Shown here: positions 12,181 through 25,841 of the stretch, piece by piece
Position numbering within the stretch: position 1 is the first letter of the stretch
Layout: the number at the start of each line of letters is the position of its first letter
From: Gyromitra esculenta
Lineage: Eukaryota; Ascomycota; Pezizomycetes; Pezizales; Discinaceae
Assembly (NCBI GenBank): GCA_038503075.1
Contig: JBCAML010000008.1
Location: forward strand, 372,001-436,000
DNA: 64,000 nt
Direction of reading: 5' to 3'
The notes under the pieces: generated by a model
The model's database searches: none
What the model saw: the letters and a program-made list of their open reading frames with translations, nothing else
Told to the model about the DNA's origin: nothing
Program-made: the position numbers and the translations under genes

Positions 12181-15100
12181 TCACAAATAATACATGCTGT
12201 TGAGTACACTCTGATGCGGACCATCACCCCACATCTGCTGTGCTCTGCTGTAATTAGCTGCTGCCTCGTCATCACTGTTGGTACTGCGCAAGCTCGCTGT
12301 ATCGCTTGCATTGAGCAGGCCGTAGATATAACATCTGCCGCGCTCGCATACGAGATCCGCATAATAAGCTGGCGGGCAGATACTAACAGACTTTGTCGCT
12401 CGACCAAAGAGATAACAGAGGTTATGGGTCTAGCCAATCCGAAACACAAACTGTTAACTAAACATACTAAAAAGGTGGATTAAAATGGAGAAAGTTATAT
12501 TTTATACACGTACCAATGTCTGCAGGTCATTAGCTGTGAAGTTGTTCTTGTCGTGGATCACATAATAATGCGCCGGACGGGTTGTTCCCTGCAGCCCAGA
12601 ATGAGCTTGAAGGTAAAAATCGAAGTCATAGACGGCGGTGACACCCCTATCAACAACAGTCCCTGGTGCAGGATTCCCGAGATTGTCTGCCTTGTCCGCT
12701 TCAGTTGGATAGAATCGGGTATGATGCCTCTTTCCTACAATGACGATCGTAATTTTGGGCTTATATGTTTCCCCGAGACGTGCACATGCCTGACGAATCA
12801 ACGGAAGTTCCTCCTTAATCACGGTATGAAATTGTCCTGTAGCAGTAAGATAATTAGATAATTAGATAATCGTTTTTTCGATGTGCATTTGGAGAGAAAT
12901 AAAAACCTTCAGAGACACCATCACGATAGACAAGTATTTTTTCTGGCAGTTTTTTGTTCACAAACTGCCAACGAGACAAGCGTTCAATCATCATTTCCTT
13001 CAAGAATGTGATCATTTCCTTTCGGCTTTCCTGTAGCCTCAACGAAGCTGGCCATTGCGCGAAATGCCCGTCGACGCTAGCCACAACCCCAGCAATAGAC
13101 GGAGTCCCCTTCAAGCTCCCAGGAGAAGGATGAGTGACGTCGCATCCAACCTACGGAAATTAGCCTCATACCATGAAGTTGGCTCTTGAGTTTCTTACAA
13201 TCATAGTCGTACCCGCAGCAAGCATTCCAAGATCCGTGGGGGGAAGTCCGTGGTTTCTCCCAAGAAGTTTCAAGTTGAACTTGAGTGCAACATTGGCCAG
13301 GTACTGCGGGCTCATCTTACTAATCTTTTGGGTTTGCGCGCAAACTGTGCTAACCCCAAATTTGACGTCACCTAGGTACTTCAGCATTGCATAAACTCCC
13401 TTATCCGCCGTAGGCAAAAAGATCAATATAATTTTCACTTTTTTAGCCGTAATTGCTGCGAACGCAGGTGAGAACTCCTTTTCTAAGGATGCAGGAGAAT
13501 GGTCTTTGGGGATATTGACGGTTTGCTGCAATTGTGCGCTTGTATTTCCGACCTTCATACCAGATTTGTTGCACATGTCCTTGAACTTAGCGGCGACTTC
13601 TTGCCAACCCGAACCATTAAACTGATCATAGCCTTCTTTGAGAACGATAACACCAAAACTATCGGTACTAGCGCCCTGAGCAAATCTGACTTCTCTCAGA
13701 TTCCAGCTTGCTCCTCGAACACTTGCTGACCCTCCGGCGTATCTAACGGAAGGGGGATTGAGGATCCGAGCTGGCACGGTGATCATCTCCGTCGAGACCT
13801 TGATTTTGAACGGGTCCTACACAACGTTTAGTATCTTTTCGTAGGCCCAAGAGTGATATGTACGCACGAGGTGCCCACTCGGCGGATTTAATCCAAGACT
13901 TGTGAGACCTTCCCCGACAATCAACTGGGCATTTTTCTTGGGGCGGCGGCAGGCGTGAGTGATCATCTTTGAAGTTTGTTCATCCATAAGCTTGTTTCCG
14001 TACGCCTGGCCTGGCAGAACAGTCGCCATTTCGGGCGGCAGTAGAACCGCCTTTTCCCTAGTACCAACGTCGACGCATGGAAGATTTGGGTGCCGTAAAG
14101 TTTTGTTATATTCTATACATAAAATATATTAGTAAGTATTAAATAAAAACTTATAGTCAATAGACGTATTACTTTTCTTGAAATATTCCTCAACAGATAT
14201 TTCCTTGCCATATTCCTCGCAAAAAAATTTAACATCTTTTGCGGCCTTCCCAGACCCAATCCCAATGATTGCTTTGACCTGTATCTTAGGTTTCCCGTTT
14301 TTGTCCTTTAGATGATTCGTGCTAATCCGCAGACGCTTCAGGAAAACCCTCAACTTCTCAAGAAGGAATCCTTGAAAGGGTGCCGCCCCAGGGTTCATCT
14401 GAGCAAAATTATACATCAAATCTGCAAGATTGCCGTCTCTGCCAATTTCAATTAGCAACTCTATAGCCATTTAATGATTTGAATAGTGGAATTAAAAATA
14501 ATAATGGTTAATATTCGTACCTGTAGAAAGCCGTCATGCAAACGTTGACATTGCACAAAATCCGGCTGATGGATGGGCGGATTGAAGAATAATAACCACG
14601 AAGGGCAATCAAACCTCTCCCCAAATCTGCAGGATCGTTTTCTTGTACAAAAAACTTACTCCTCCCCAGAGGAATGATTGCCTCGTTAGAATTAGGTGGC
14701 TTCGCGAGAATGATGTTCAACGCCTGGATTGCACTTCCGTGATCAAAATCACGGTTATCCCCTTCGACATATTTCTGAAGTTCGGAAGGCTCAATCATCT
14801 GAACAAGCTGGATCGTCACCATATATTTCTTACTCTTTTCTGTGGGCCCACCCTGGTTTTCATCATAGTACGTAACTTCAACTTGTAATCGGTCGTCGGG
14901 CAGAACGAGACGGGATGGGGCGATAATCGTCTTGGCATAGTCAGTAGCAATGAGATGCTTAACTTTTCCTAAAGCACTAGCTTCTAAGAGTTGAAAGACC
15001 CTCTTCTTCATCCTCTTGATTTTGATTTCTGGTACCATCGCCACGTCATACTTGTATAAAGTAGTTTGTGGGATAGAAACCGGAAAATGATTCGCTCGGA

Positions 15101-15629
15101 CCAAGGTCTTGATGCCTATAGTTCCATAGCCAGGGCGCAAAGGTAGCACCAGGTCTGTTTTGGGGGCCAATCTAGCAGCCTTCAGTTTCTCAATGAGACC
15201 ATCTTCGGTGGCAGTAACCTTTGTATCGACAGTAGCTGTGCCCCTAAGAAACCCAGAGTGTTAGAAGCTACTCAATGCAGGACAAATACGTGAACTAAGA
15301 ACTCACTGGCGGAAGATGGGGTCAGGATCATTATCACGGCCTCCACCTCCGCGTCCTCGTCCTCCACCACCATACCCTCCACCTCCCCGTCCACCGCCAT
15401 CATAACCGCGTCCACCACCGCCACCACCGTACCCTCCTCCTCCCCGTCCACCGCCATCATAACCGCGTCCACCACCACCACCACCTCTCCCTCCACCATC
15501 GTAGCCACCACGTCCACTCCCTCCTCTACCACCCCCACCTCCACGATCCCCACGAAAACCCCCAAAAGATCCTCCTCCTCCTCCTCCTCCTCCTCCCCTA
15601 CCCCGTCCACGTGTTGGATTCCCGCTCAT
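12181..15629 (-). CDS. Argonaute protein, intact slicer (8 exons, 996 aa)
   Basis: Guide-RNA-binding silencing nuclease. Exons: 15629-15307, 15243-14521, 14438-14173, 14112-13868, 13816-13199, 13150-12907, 12836-12514, 12429-12181; the total is 2991 nt in frame. Residues 1-105 are a Gly/Arg-rich (RGG) tail. Then follow ArgoN (about 130-290), PAZ (about 340-480, with the conserved VNVCMTAFY just upstream), MID (about 540-690) and PIWI (about 700-970). The catalytic tetrad is complete: D729 (GCDVTHP), E770 (RKEMI), D802 (YRDGVSEG) and H896 (PAHYYV). The C-terminus ends MYYL, as is common in the family. Introns are 48-84 bp. I used ATG 15629 because the RGG tail starts there; an upstream in-frame ATG at 15770 gives a non-conserved extension. 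Whether it acts in quelling, meiotic silencing or transposon control cannot be read from sequence. Confidence 0.96.
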
Positions 15630-18600
15630 TTTATTTCCGATAGAGCCCTTTATTCCCGCTCTACTGACTCTTATTGCTGCTGCTACCCCTACCACGCTCT
15701 TGATGATTGTTTGCGAAATGATGTGATTTGATAATTTTATTGATATAGGTTGTCGAGTGATGAATAGCAAAGCTTGAGGTCAAAGGTATCGTGCAGATGG
15801 AAGGTTAATAAATAGAGTTATGGAGGAACCAAGCTGTGTCACCCGCTGGGATCGGCTGGACAAAGAGGATGCGTACACGCGAGCGTGACGAGGAAGACAC
15901 CAATCGCAAGGCCGCTCCATCCAACCCCAAGCCAGGTTAAAAATGCGATTAGCCAAAGAGGGAAATATTTTAACTGATATGCACACACCTCACCACCCTG
16001 TTTCGCTTAACGCCACCACCCATAGACACCTATCCACGAATTAATACATCGCCTCCCTCAGACTTTAACGTATGACGCCACGAATATTTCACTTGAGAAT
16101 ACGAGGGAAACTAGTGGCGTCCTCAGGCAACGGCCGTGACAACTATAGCTTCGCAATACAGAGAAAATTCACAATCTCTTCTTCACACTATAGCAGGAGG
16201 GTGTGTGCCATCTCTCGTAAACTATTGTAATTTTCGGGTGGTAACATCACACAAGTGCGCGCAAGATAGAGTACTCTCTATGGTATGTAGACCCAGTCAG
16301 GTCCAAAAACATCAACTGAACACGAACACACCCCTAATAGAACTGTCGCCATGCGCTAGACAGTCAGGCAACCCATTATTGTTGAAAACAGCGAATCAGC
16401 GGCATCGGGTCGGCTACGGGTCGAAATATTCATTCAAATATAGGTAATATCTAACCTTGTTATTCTGATACATCATGTCTGCAGTCGGCCACTTTCATCA
16501 AAACACCACGTCAATCTCGACAGCACGTGGCGTTGGCCATGATAGAAACGGATATGAGAAATCATCAGCCACATCGATATAAAATCCCGATCTACGCAAC
16601 CAGCACTCAATATCAATTGGCTTCTAATTCTCCGAGTGTTTCCTTTTTCTCCTCCGAATCTCCTAAAGCCGTTTACCAACGTAACCTGTTCAGAATACGG
16701 CCAGAAAATTTGAGAGCATATATGAACGAACTCATCTTGAATTATTCACGTTCCCAATGTTCATCGGTATCTATAAAGTGATAAAACTATACGGCGTCTT
16801 GTCAACCTCATCAGAGCACCTCAACTGATGCCAAACCGGAAGGGAATACCTAGTTACAGTTAGATCTTAACCCCAAAAACTCATTCCTAAGGAATAAAGT
16901 TTGCGTATACGATGCAAATGTGGGATCACGAAAATCACTCAACCCGCATCCGGACAAGCTCCACGAACCAACACTCAGTAGTTCAAGCGATAAGCAATAT
17001 ATTTCAATTACCAGAAAACACGGCCCGAGACGACAACTTGGCAAGAGGCACACTATTAAGTAGTTCCCTAGGTTTAGTTGAGATTTTGATAGCGCCAACC
17101 CAGACGGCAGTCCACCAATGACCAAGGACCAGACGCGCGTTGGCCCTGGCACAATTCAGGCCTTCCATCAGAAGCACACAAAAAATGTCAAGACGAGACT
17201 GAGCCAATGCCAAAAACCCGGTTCCGGAAATCCGTAGCCGCGACAGCTCGCTCGAAACGAAGGGCCTCCAAATCTCGATGCATGAGGCATTTCAGCTACG
17301 TTCAAATAGTACTTGAGTTAGGCTTGCTTCACGAGTTATCCATTAGCACCGGATCTGGCCGCCGGCCTTCCCATAGTTACGTATTACCTAAATTTCAGTC
17401 AGCTTTCCTTTGATCTGAGTACTAATTACAAAACCGGCTGTGTAAATATGCGAGTACGTTCTGGTGAAATAACATATTGGGTTAGGTGGGTCAGACAGGG
17501 GAATGGTGCATGGCAGTACATAGGTAAAAGGTATCAGAATACCAAGAATACCGGCGTTCAAAGCTATTATCGACCACAAGCCTTGTTCTACATATATCTT
17601 ATTTCTACCCCTGTTCCCAGCAATGCTAACTTCCCAGTTACCTGGCTATTATAGAAATTATTTCTCATCAGTCATAGCTATTTACACTCCCTATAAAGAT
17701 AATTTCTCTTTGAGTAGTTATTACTTTATAGCAAATCCCCCCCCCCATTTTTAAGGAATAACAATGATTATCTGTCGGCAAGCATCTGGGTTAGGGTTGT
17801 TCGAACTCTAAGCGTCACCACGAAACCTGTATCTATCATAATGCCAAATCTTAGGCACGGTCAACTAGAATTATAATAGGTTTTACTCTATACGACAGAA
17901 ACCCGCCACTACCATGCGTGGAGTAGTCCTTTTGGGCAGGAATGACAGTCTTTAAGCACATTGGTAAGATATCAAATACGCTGTCCAAATTACCTAGTGG
18001 GCTAATTCTAGACCACCACAGCTTCGTCTCCTCAGTCACATCATACAACACCTTAATCCCTCGAGCTTGCCAGCAGCTCAATAATAGTTTTAGTCTCTTC
18101 GCCGTTATCTCGTTATTATTAATCAAACATTGAGAACCAGACAGTTCCCAAACTTCTTGTATCTCGAATTCCTTGAATACCATCTAGCCCAAACTGTGTT
18201 CAGACCTATCCACGAAATTAAACTATCACACAGTATCTATCTAGCATTATGCAGCCATCGCGAAGAACGGAAAACAAATTGCTCAATTGCAAGTATGGGA
18301 ATCACTAGCCTTATTCCACTTATCAGCCTCTCCAAAGCTCAGCCAAGAATTTTGACCAAAAAACTACACCACCTCTTTTTAGGCCCCCACCCGCGGGGCG
18401 GTTGGGTTATGACAGTTCCCGTATACTATGTGCTGCTTCAATTCAGCTAACTCTCAAGTCGCCAGATACAAGCACACGCACTTTCTTTCAGCCTCGTGGT
18501 TAACTAGCTATTTGATAGGATCTAAACCATTGGTTAAGCATTCGCTAGCAAGAAAGGCCCTAATAAACTCATACAGATACACAACCAGCGCTAGTGTTAC

Positions 18601-21400
18601 CAACTCCACCCCAGTTAGGTTAGCTGATTTGCAAGAAAACAGCAATGAGGAAGGGAACCAGCAACACTGCCCACTGGCGAGAGGGAAATTGGCCACCATC
18701 ATATTTACAATTGAGCTATGCTTCTGGAAAGGAAGCGGCAGGTGAAAAGGGGCAGAAGTCTACTAGCACAGAAAACACCTACCAACGACGGCAACGGCGA
18801 CAATTATAGTAACGAGGGTGATTGGGATAGTGTGGCTCCATTGAAGGTCCGCTAGATATCGTTGCCGTACAGCTCGGCGACATCTTTACAGAGATTCTAG
18901 AGGATCATGGTCAGGAAGCACTATTTAGACACCATTTCCTATATTGGCAAGGAATTAAGAAACCACTTCTTCCACAAGCTCATATGCACTACTGCCCCCA
19001 GTTACGCTGTATGCCTGGTACTATTGTCCTCCCAGGAACGCTTCCTCCAGGACTACATAACTTCTCACCCTAGTAATACTCCTTGTTATGGTTTTCTCTT
19101 TCCCTTTTGCCTGCATTCTAGGAAAAAGAAGAATACAATACTAACCGGTATCTGTTTTCTAGAAAACTTAGTGAAGTACGTATACAGCAACCAGCATCTG
19201 GGGTTCTAGTTCCTTAATGATAATATAGGTCCAACTCTCATCGAGATCGCTCCTATTTCCTTAGCCTTGATATAAATATCGGTAGACTTAGCACCCTGGG
19301 TAGAACTCTCGTCGCTTAACCGTTTCTAATAACTAAATTACAGATATCCGCGGATAATCTTAGATCAACAAGTAGAAATCGTGCCAAAGCTACGAGATCT
19401 TTTTCTTTCTTTAGTGTGGCACACCCAAAAGGCGGGTGATGCTGTGCGCCGAGTTTCAGTGCACGACATTCTAAACCTAGCGAGCCTACTATGTATAGAA
19501 GGCTTCTTGGGAAGAGCGGAAGGGTTTGCTGGAGAAGGAGCATAGTAGTAGAGAAAAGTGATCTACCGGCCAAGAAAACCGGCCTAGTGGTTAAAGAAAC
19601 GACTTGCCAGTGAAAATATAGGTACACGTATTTGTTGGTGATGCAAAAACGCTTATTTGTTTTTGGAACACATAATAAAGATTTCAAAATGGTCCTCAAA
19701 GCCCGCCTTAAGCAGCAATTAATCTCCGGATTTTGCTATCCCAGAGATCTTAAGCTGTAGTCTAAGCCCCACCAAAGCATGGAACAACTAATGTAAGCCA
19801 CGTACCCAGCAAGAGTATCTCATCCACAGGGTTTCTTACTCAAATGCAGTAGCTCCATCTCAGCAAGTACGATTTTATGTCATCATCGCGAAAGTCTTAA
19901 ACTGGGAGTGATTTTGATTAACCAACACCCCAACCTGGTGCGTGAAGCAATGCCTGGACTAATTGTATACTCGTGATATTCTCAAGAGCATAGTGAAACA
20001 GTAGACCTACGCTAAACTCCACCAAAAAGTACCCTTATCCCCTTCGCCAGCTTAGCTCCTGAGTATCTCTGTTATCAACAGCACATCAAAAGACCGTGAA
20101 AACGGGTGACAGATAGGTACAACCGGACCCCAAATATGACTATGACAAAGAAAGCCATATACAGTGAGACACTTCCTACACGCAAGTCACATAATTACGG
20201 TGCTATCCAAAATCGCACCACATTTATACTACTACGTAGTATAGTTCGTCCCGTCCAAAAAGTCTTGGCACCCTGTAATATGTCGGCAATTAGGTAGCTG
20301 TACGTGGAGAGTAACCCAGGGAACAGCAGAGAAAGAAGAAATAATACATATGCAAGTGTTAGAATATTAAACAATATCCTGCCGGTCTGCATGCATAGTC
20401 GCACCGTCATAACGGTCGCCGAGTCTCGGGGACCAAAATATTCGTCACACTAGATAAGATTCGTCAGGGTCTATAATAAATCAACCTTGGAGAAGGATAC
20501 CTATGGTAATAGTAGATGTTTCTTATAGGGAGGTTCGTTATAGCGGAGTTGACAATACCAAGATATCCATTAACATAGCTATAGGCCAGGAATTACCACT
20601 CAAACTAGCCCAAAAGCCTAATTGAACCCTAATACGAGTATGAAAGTTATGTACTCCCTAAATCTTTGTGATACCCTAACTTTGACTTGGCGATATAGTT
20701 TTTCAAAACAATATGCAATTATAGTGTAGAGTACAGTAGCCCTCTAGGAGTACTAGCTATAAGCACAATCATCTTATAAGGATATAGAATCCTCTTCTAG
20801 CGGACACTATTGCAGCGTAACCAACTTTTCTTACGCGAGTGTTTCTCCTATAATATATATCGTTCAATGTCAGCTGCTACCCTACAAGATGGTGGCTCCA
20901 CGCCCGCTCCTATGCAGGAAATCTTGACAATATCCCTCAACCTTACGATTAAGTAGAGTATGACCGCCCATCAATTGAGACCTTAAGGGTGACTCACGCT
21001 ACGATAAGACTTGCCAGGCGGTGACTTGCGAATACAAATGCTGTGTCGGTAATACATGTCATGCTATATCCAATTTCGTACGAACACTCCCATAAGAAAG
21101 CTAACTATACATGTATCTATAACAGCTCCAGTCAGAACTCTATGATCATGATCGTATTGAGACAGATATTCACACATATACGGCTACACGTAACTACATG
21201 CAATATTCTTAGTTGCGTATACAGGAGGCCATTATATACCACAGCGCCAAATACACGGCATTACGCGTAGGCGACATTAATAAAAACCATAAGTATTAGT
21301 TTCAAAGAGTAACAGCACGCATAACAAGTCCTCGGAAAAGCGGCAATTTTAAGGGGCGCGGGGGGGAGAAGCCACCTCGCTACCAAAAAATCCTATGGCA
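15630..21400. other. Gene-poor decayed interval
   Basis: About 5.8 kb with no frame that resembles a known protein. The first few hundred bases are the Argonaute promoter. Beyond about 16.1 kb the sequence is AT-leaning, with many short stop-riddled frames on both strands. It looks like transposon-derived DNA worn down by mutation. The longest odd frame is 17851-18183 (minus). Confidence 0.5.
17851..18183 (-). other. Isolated 110-codon frame, unrecognised
   Basis: An open frame with balanced amino-acid composition (for example SGSQCLINNNEITAKRL and ETKLWWSRISPLGN) inside otherwise stop-rich DNA. It has no upstream or downstream exon that I can join. It could be a fossil of a transposon-encoded protein or chance. 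No function is assigned. Confidence 0.2.
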
Positions 21401-24400
21401 GCTGCCAACTCCTTATTGGTACTAGACAAGAAAGCAAACTCCACCGTTCAAATGCCTGACAGACCACTTTTCGATGTTTTACCTCGCTGTAAGCGTAACC
21501 CCACCAACATGAACCTTTTAGGGTTGAGAGTTTGGACAACAGAACTGCCCCACCCTCCCCCTAGTGATTGGCGAACCTTGGGTTGCCTAACTCCTGCCTC
21601 AAGTACTCGATACCCAGCAACCCGGGAACCCGTTAGGCAAGGAAAGACTATTTGCGACATACACACTCCCTCCTCCAACCTCAAAGAGGCAAAATGGTTC
21701 TTGTGCTCAGTCCGGGATCCTCAATGAAGCTCTCCCAATGAACCGTATGCTTAATCCATTCTGGGGAGGATCTTCGTAGGCCATCCATGCAGACAGGTTT
21801 CGTATAATTAACCCTTTCTCTCTCTGGTTTTGACCCCATCGATCCTCGATCAATCTCACAACTCAGAAAGTTGCAGGCATCAGAGGTATTGGAAGAAGAA
21901 GAAGAAGAAGAAAAAGGAATTTGACAGGATTTACGTATCGCTTAGTGCTCTTGATTGATTCCAGAGAGAGGCTATCGCATCTCGCCTAGAGACACACTAA
22001 GCTGATTCTGAACAATTGGCATGTCAATATCAACAAGGATTTTTATTTTATTTTGGCATCCTTTAATTTTGTGGGGAGGAGGCATTAGGATTTCGCCGGA
22101 GCTCCTTTTGTTTGATAGCTATATACAGAGGGAACCTCATGTAACCTATTCTACAAAAAAGTCTTTAGCTTCTTTAAAAGATCCCCACATATACCGCAAT
22201 GAATCACATATTGCGTACATATAGCTACTATATCTCTCTCTTTTTTTTTTCTCGAAATACCAGCCAATAGCTTAACATTTGCTCATCACACCTTAGCGTT
22301 TTAATCACAACTTGTAGATCGCGCCATAAGCACCACCGATAGATAGTGTGTATTTTTAATATCAACACTTTATCTGTATTGATTGATTGATTGATCCATG
22401 GGGCAGCAGCGTGTTTATCGCTACGAAACAACTTTTGATTGATAAAGCTTAACTTTGTTGATCCAAAAAAAAAAAAAAGGGATGAGTCTGTAGAAAAATA
22501 AAATAAAACAAAAAATAAAACGCATTTCCTCCTCCCCCCACGCTCCCTCTCTCCCACCCCCCCACATCATAAATCACCGTTGCTATACATATATGTATAT
22601 ATGATACGTACAGATTGTCATTGACTCCCTCCTACCGCACTGGAGTTTATGCTGTTATCATCCCTTTGGGATTAGCACTCAGCATACGAGATAAAAAGTA
22701 GGTAATACAATATCAGGCTTCGAGGAGACGGGGGAAGCAACAAAAGCATATGATTGGCAGCGGATCCTATTTCTAAACATAGTAGCCCCGTACACATACC
22801 TCTTCCCAGAAACTGCAGCGAACTACCAGCAAGCCAACCGACCCACAGCGACAAAGAGAGAAAGAGAGGGTCCATAAGCGCGGAACGCCGACAGCTGGTG
22901 AGACTGTGGGGAGAACTCGAATTCCGAAACGACCCAGCGCACTGACCACAGCACTGCAGCAGCACCCTGAAGAAGGTTGCTGTTGCGGCTGAGGCTCTGG
23001 AGCCAAGCCAATCCGCGTTTTTCTTTCGCGTCGCGTAGGCAGTCCGAGCTGTCGGGAGTTACCTAACGAGCCCCCTTCTCCCTCCCTCTCTCCCCCCAAA
23101 CGAAGCTGAGCAGTCAAGGTCGTTGAAGGGGAGTTTGGACTTTCTCCGCGTCTCCGAGCCGGAAAAACGGTCGGAATCCTCCCGACCAACCAATATCAAG
23201 TGGCCAAGATGCCCCCGAGTGCTGAAAACCTCCATGTCATATATTACGTCTATATGAGTATATGTTTTTTTTGTTTGTTTGTTTCAAAGGATGGATATAG
23301 CTGGCGAGAGTCGAACAAGCACATTGCTGCCGGAAAAGGACAACCCCATCCGTGAATCATCTCTGTTGCAATTCCGGGTTGAATTGACAATCCATCTACA
23401 TACTCAGCACAGAGAAACAGGAAGGAGCTCGGGCCCTCCAGAGTTATTCCAGTTCAGCCGTTGCCCGCGGGAATTAAAGTCGTTATTCCCCGCGGCAAGC
23501 CTAAGCGTCTGGTCGTTGGAAGGGTCAATAGAACAAGACACCTAGAATAGGCAGCTTGGTGGATCCCGTCCCCGGCCGTGGGATGACGAAAAAACACATG
23601 CCAATATATATATCAGATTGGTACTCTAACATGTTTATTACCATTGCTCGAAAACGTGTATTACTCGCATAGTACTATGTTTGTTTCGGCATGAGATTAC
23701 CGTACTAGGAAAGATCTGTAACAAGGAAGAACCTCACGCCGGCAGCTTGGAGAGAGAGATCCCCCACAATAACATCGACACTTTATCCCTATATATGATA
23801 AAGACCAAGAATATATAGGTAAGCAGAAACAGAAACGCCCCCACAGAAAAGTAATTGATTCGGGTGCCAGGAGTCAGAAAGGCGCATGCGCATCCGTCTG
23901 TCCGTCCATCGTCCTAGCTCGCTCCCCCATCCATCCATCCATCCAGCCGTGGAACCTCTACCTATCCCCAATATCAATCTCCCCCCCATATCCCTCGAGA
24001 CAGAGCCACGTTACAACATAAAATAGAAAACTAGAGTAGAGAAAAACAGCAATGACAGATAGATGATACGTTATAGACATCATATATGTAGAAAAATCCT
24101 CCTGGGGATCCTACCCCCTAGCACCCATTAAAGAGATATTATGTAGTAATGAAAAACAAAATACAAGAGCCTGCCTCCATCCAAATCAAAAAAAGTCAAA
24201 AGCAAGCACACGCAAAGCAAAGCCGAGTAAAGCAACGCAGAAAAAATAAAATCAAAATCGCCCTCCTTTCCATCTATAGTTTCCCACACCCAAGAAGTCT
24301 CGACCTCGGATAGGAATACGCGATTCGAACTCCGAAAATTCGAGTCCAGCAGGAAGTATCGGAAGCGTCGTTGTTGTTCGTTGTCCCCTCCGTCTATTCC

Positions 24401-24676
24401 CAAAATGAGTGGTTGTGTACGCCCGTCCCGTTCCGTCCATCCGTTGTGCTCCACCTAAGTCTTCTCTCCCTCTCTACCCCCAATTCCTGAGATAAGGAAT
24501 TGCCACAGACGAATTCCGCATCTTGTTATTTTTCGTATTTTCTTTTCTTTTCTTTTTTTTTTCCGTGTCTTTTCTTTTGCCTTTTGCATTGTCTTTTGCC
24601 CCCTCCCCCCCCCACTTTTTTTTTTTAAAAAAAAACCGCCGATCGATTCGATAGATAGATAGATAGCATCAACTGA
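21401..24676. other. Intergenic DNA with homopolymers and simple repeats
   Basis: No supported gene. It contains an (ATTG)n run at about 22378-22395, a (CCAT)n run at 23928-23944, C-rich and T-rich homopolymers around 24540-24635, and a (GATA)n run at about 24650-24666. The open frames seen here have low-complexity or arbitrary sequence. Confidence 0.5.
24616..24635. repeat. T11-A9 tract
   Basis: An uninterrupted run of T followed directly by a run of A. Similar tracts occur at 26133-26153 (T12A9), 36889-36906 (T8A10) and 46456-46469 (T7A7). Confidence 0.8.
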
Positions 24677-24922
24677 TCAGACTGCAAACTCTTGTAAATC
24701 CCGAACAACAATAGCCACAGAAGCCCGCTTCGCAGCTTCAGCCACAAGGTTCATCTCTTTCCGTAGCGAGCTCGCTGGGTCTTCGGAGCCCTCGGACCCC
24801 CATGTAGGTGTGTTTTTGGGTATTGAGCCTCGTCTGCTGGTGGCAGTGGGTGTGGGGTTTGGGACGTGGAGGTTCGACTCTTTGGCGGGGCCGCTATTTG
24901 ATGATGATGATGGCGAAGACAT
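24677..24922 (-). CDS. Small Ser/Pro-rich protein with helical C-terminus (81 aa)
   Basis: Single-exon frame from ATG 24922. A 16-codon Ser/Asn/Gly start is followed by RRGSIPKNTPTWGSE and a helix-forming, charge-patterned tail (SLRKEMNLVAEAAKRA). The composition is that of a real short protein, not of the surrounding low-complexity DNA. RRGS is a basophilic-kinase-type site. I do not recognise the family. An in-frame ATG 75 nt upstream (24997) would add a hydrophobic stretch and looks less likely. No function is assigned. Confidence 0.55.
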   Translation of the reverse strand: MSSPSSSSNSGPAKESNLHVPNPTPTATSRRGSIPKNTPTWGSEGSEDPASSLRKEMNLVAEAAKRASVAIVVRDLQEFAV

Positions 24923-25841
24923 TGTATTGTGTTTAGTTTGGAGAGTAGCAAGCAGAATAAAAGGAACAAGGGAGAGGTTTGAGTTCGGTTTAGGCAAGGT
25001 TTGTGGGGAAGGGTATTACAGATATAGTAGTAGCTATAGGTAATGGGAGGAGTGAATGGTAGAGTGAATGGTAGTAAAGTTCAATTGAAGCGAGTGTGGG
25101 GGACTTTGTGCAATAATCGTGAAGATGAGATGAGGTTGATTGACGAGAGGATGGAGGGAGAGAAAGTGAAGAAAAAAACCGGGGAAGTAGAGAGATATGT
25201 AGTAGGGACCTTCGGTCAAGGGAGAGAGCAAGGAAGGCAAAAAAAAAAGAGTGTGTTGGCGGTCTGTTCTCCTTCGGACGTATACTGTATACGCAAACAA
25301 GGGGAATGCCGGAGGGGAAAAAGTGGAGCTTTCTTTAGAAGAGGAAGAGAGGGAAGAGAAAAGGAAAAAGAGTGGGGGAGGGAGACACAAATACCAGTGC
25401 CACACTGCGCCTATTTCCTTCCAGCCTGAGCGAGTGAAATTCCAAAGAGAGATCGAGACAAGAGGTCTTGTAAAACTGTACGCGCAAACCAAGGGAAGAT
25501 ACCCCACGGGCTAACAATCTCCGTTTGCGGCCAAGAAACAAAATGTGAATTCCAATGATGCCTGAAACCCTGCGCACGGGGGAAAAGAAACAAGGACAAT
25601 GGAAATAAACCAGACTGGAAGGGAAGGGAAGGGAAACAAAAATATAAAAAAAGATTGTGTATATGCATATATGTAACGATTATAAGCGCGCCCAGACAGC
25701 ACGGCCAGGTTAGATACTCATCTACAAAAAGCCATTTGCTACAATCGAAATCTGGCGTCCGGGCCGAGGGTACATCTTTACCCTAGAACACATCCAATGC
25801 CTCAGCAGAAGTACACATCTCCACAACTCAACGTGCTCAAA

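Noticed and set aside
14439..14520. Apparent frameshift between Argonaute exons 2 and 3
   Set aside because: Using the acceptor GGCAG at 14439 instead of the more obvious ATG-proximal AG restores the frame and the conserved TAFYR-DGNLADL junction, so the gene is intact.
15272..15610. 112-codon Val/Glu/Gly frame opposite phase to the Argonaute N-terminus
   Set aside because: Shadow of the Gly-codon-rich RGG tail in another frame.
22773..23189. 138-codon minus-strand frame rich in Gly, Ser and Arg
   Set aside because: Composition follows local base composition; no domain, and overlapping frames are equally open.
23286..23360. tRNA-like GTTCGACTC motif on the minus strand
   Set aside because: The T stem has at least two mismatches in five pairs and no cloverleaf can be drawn.
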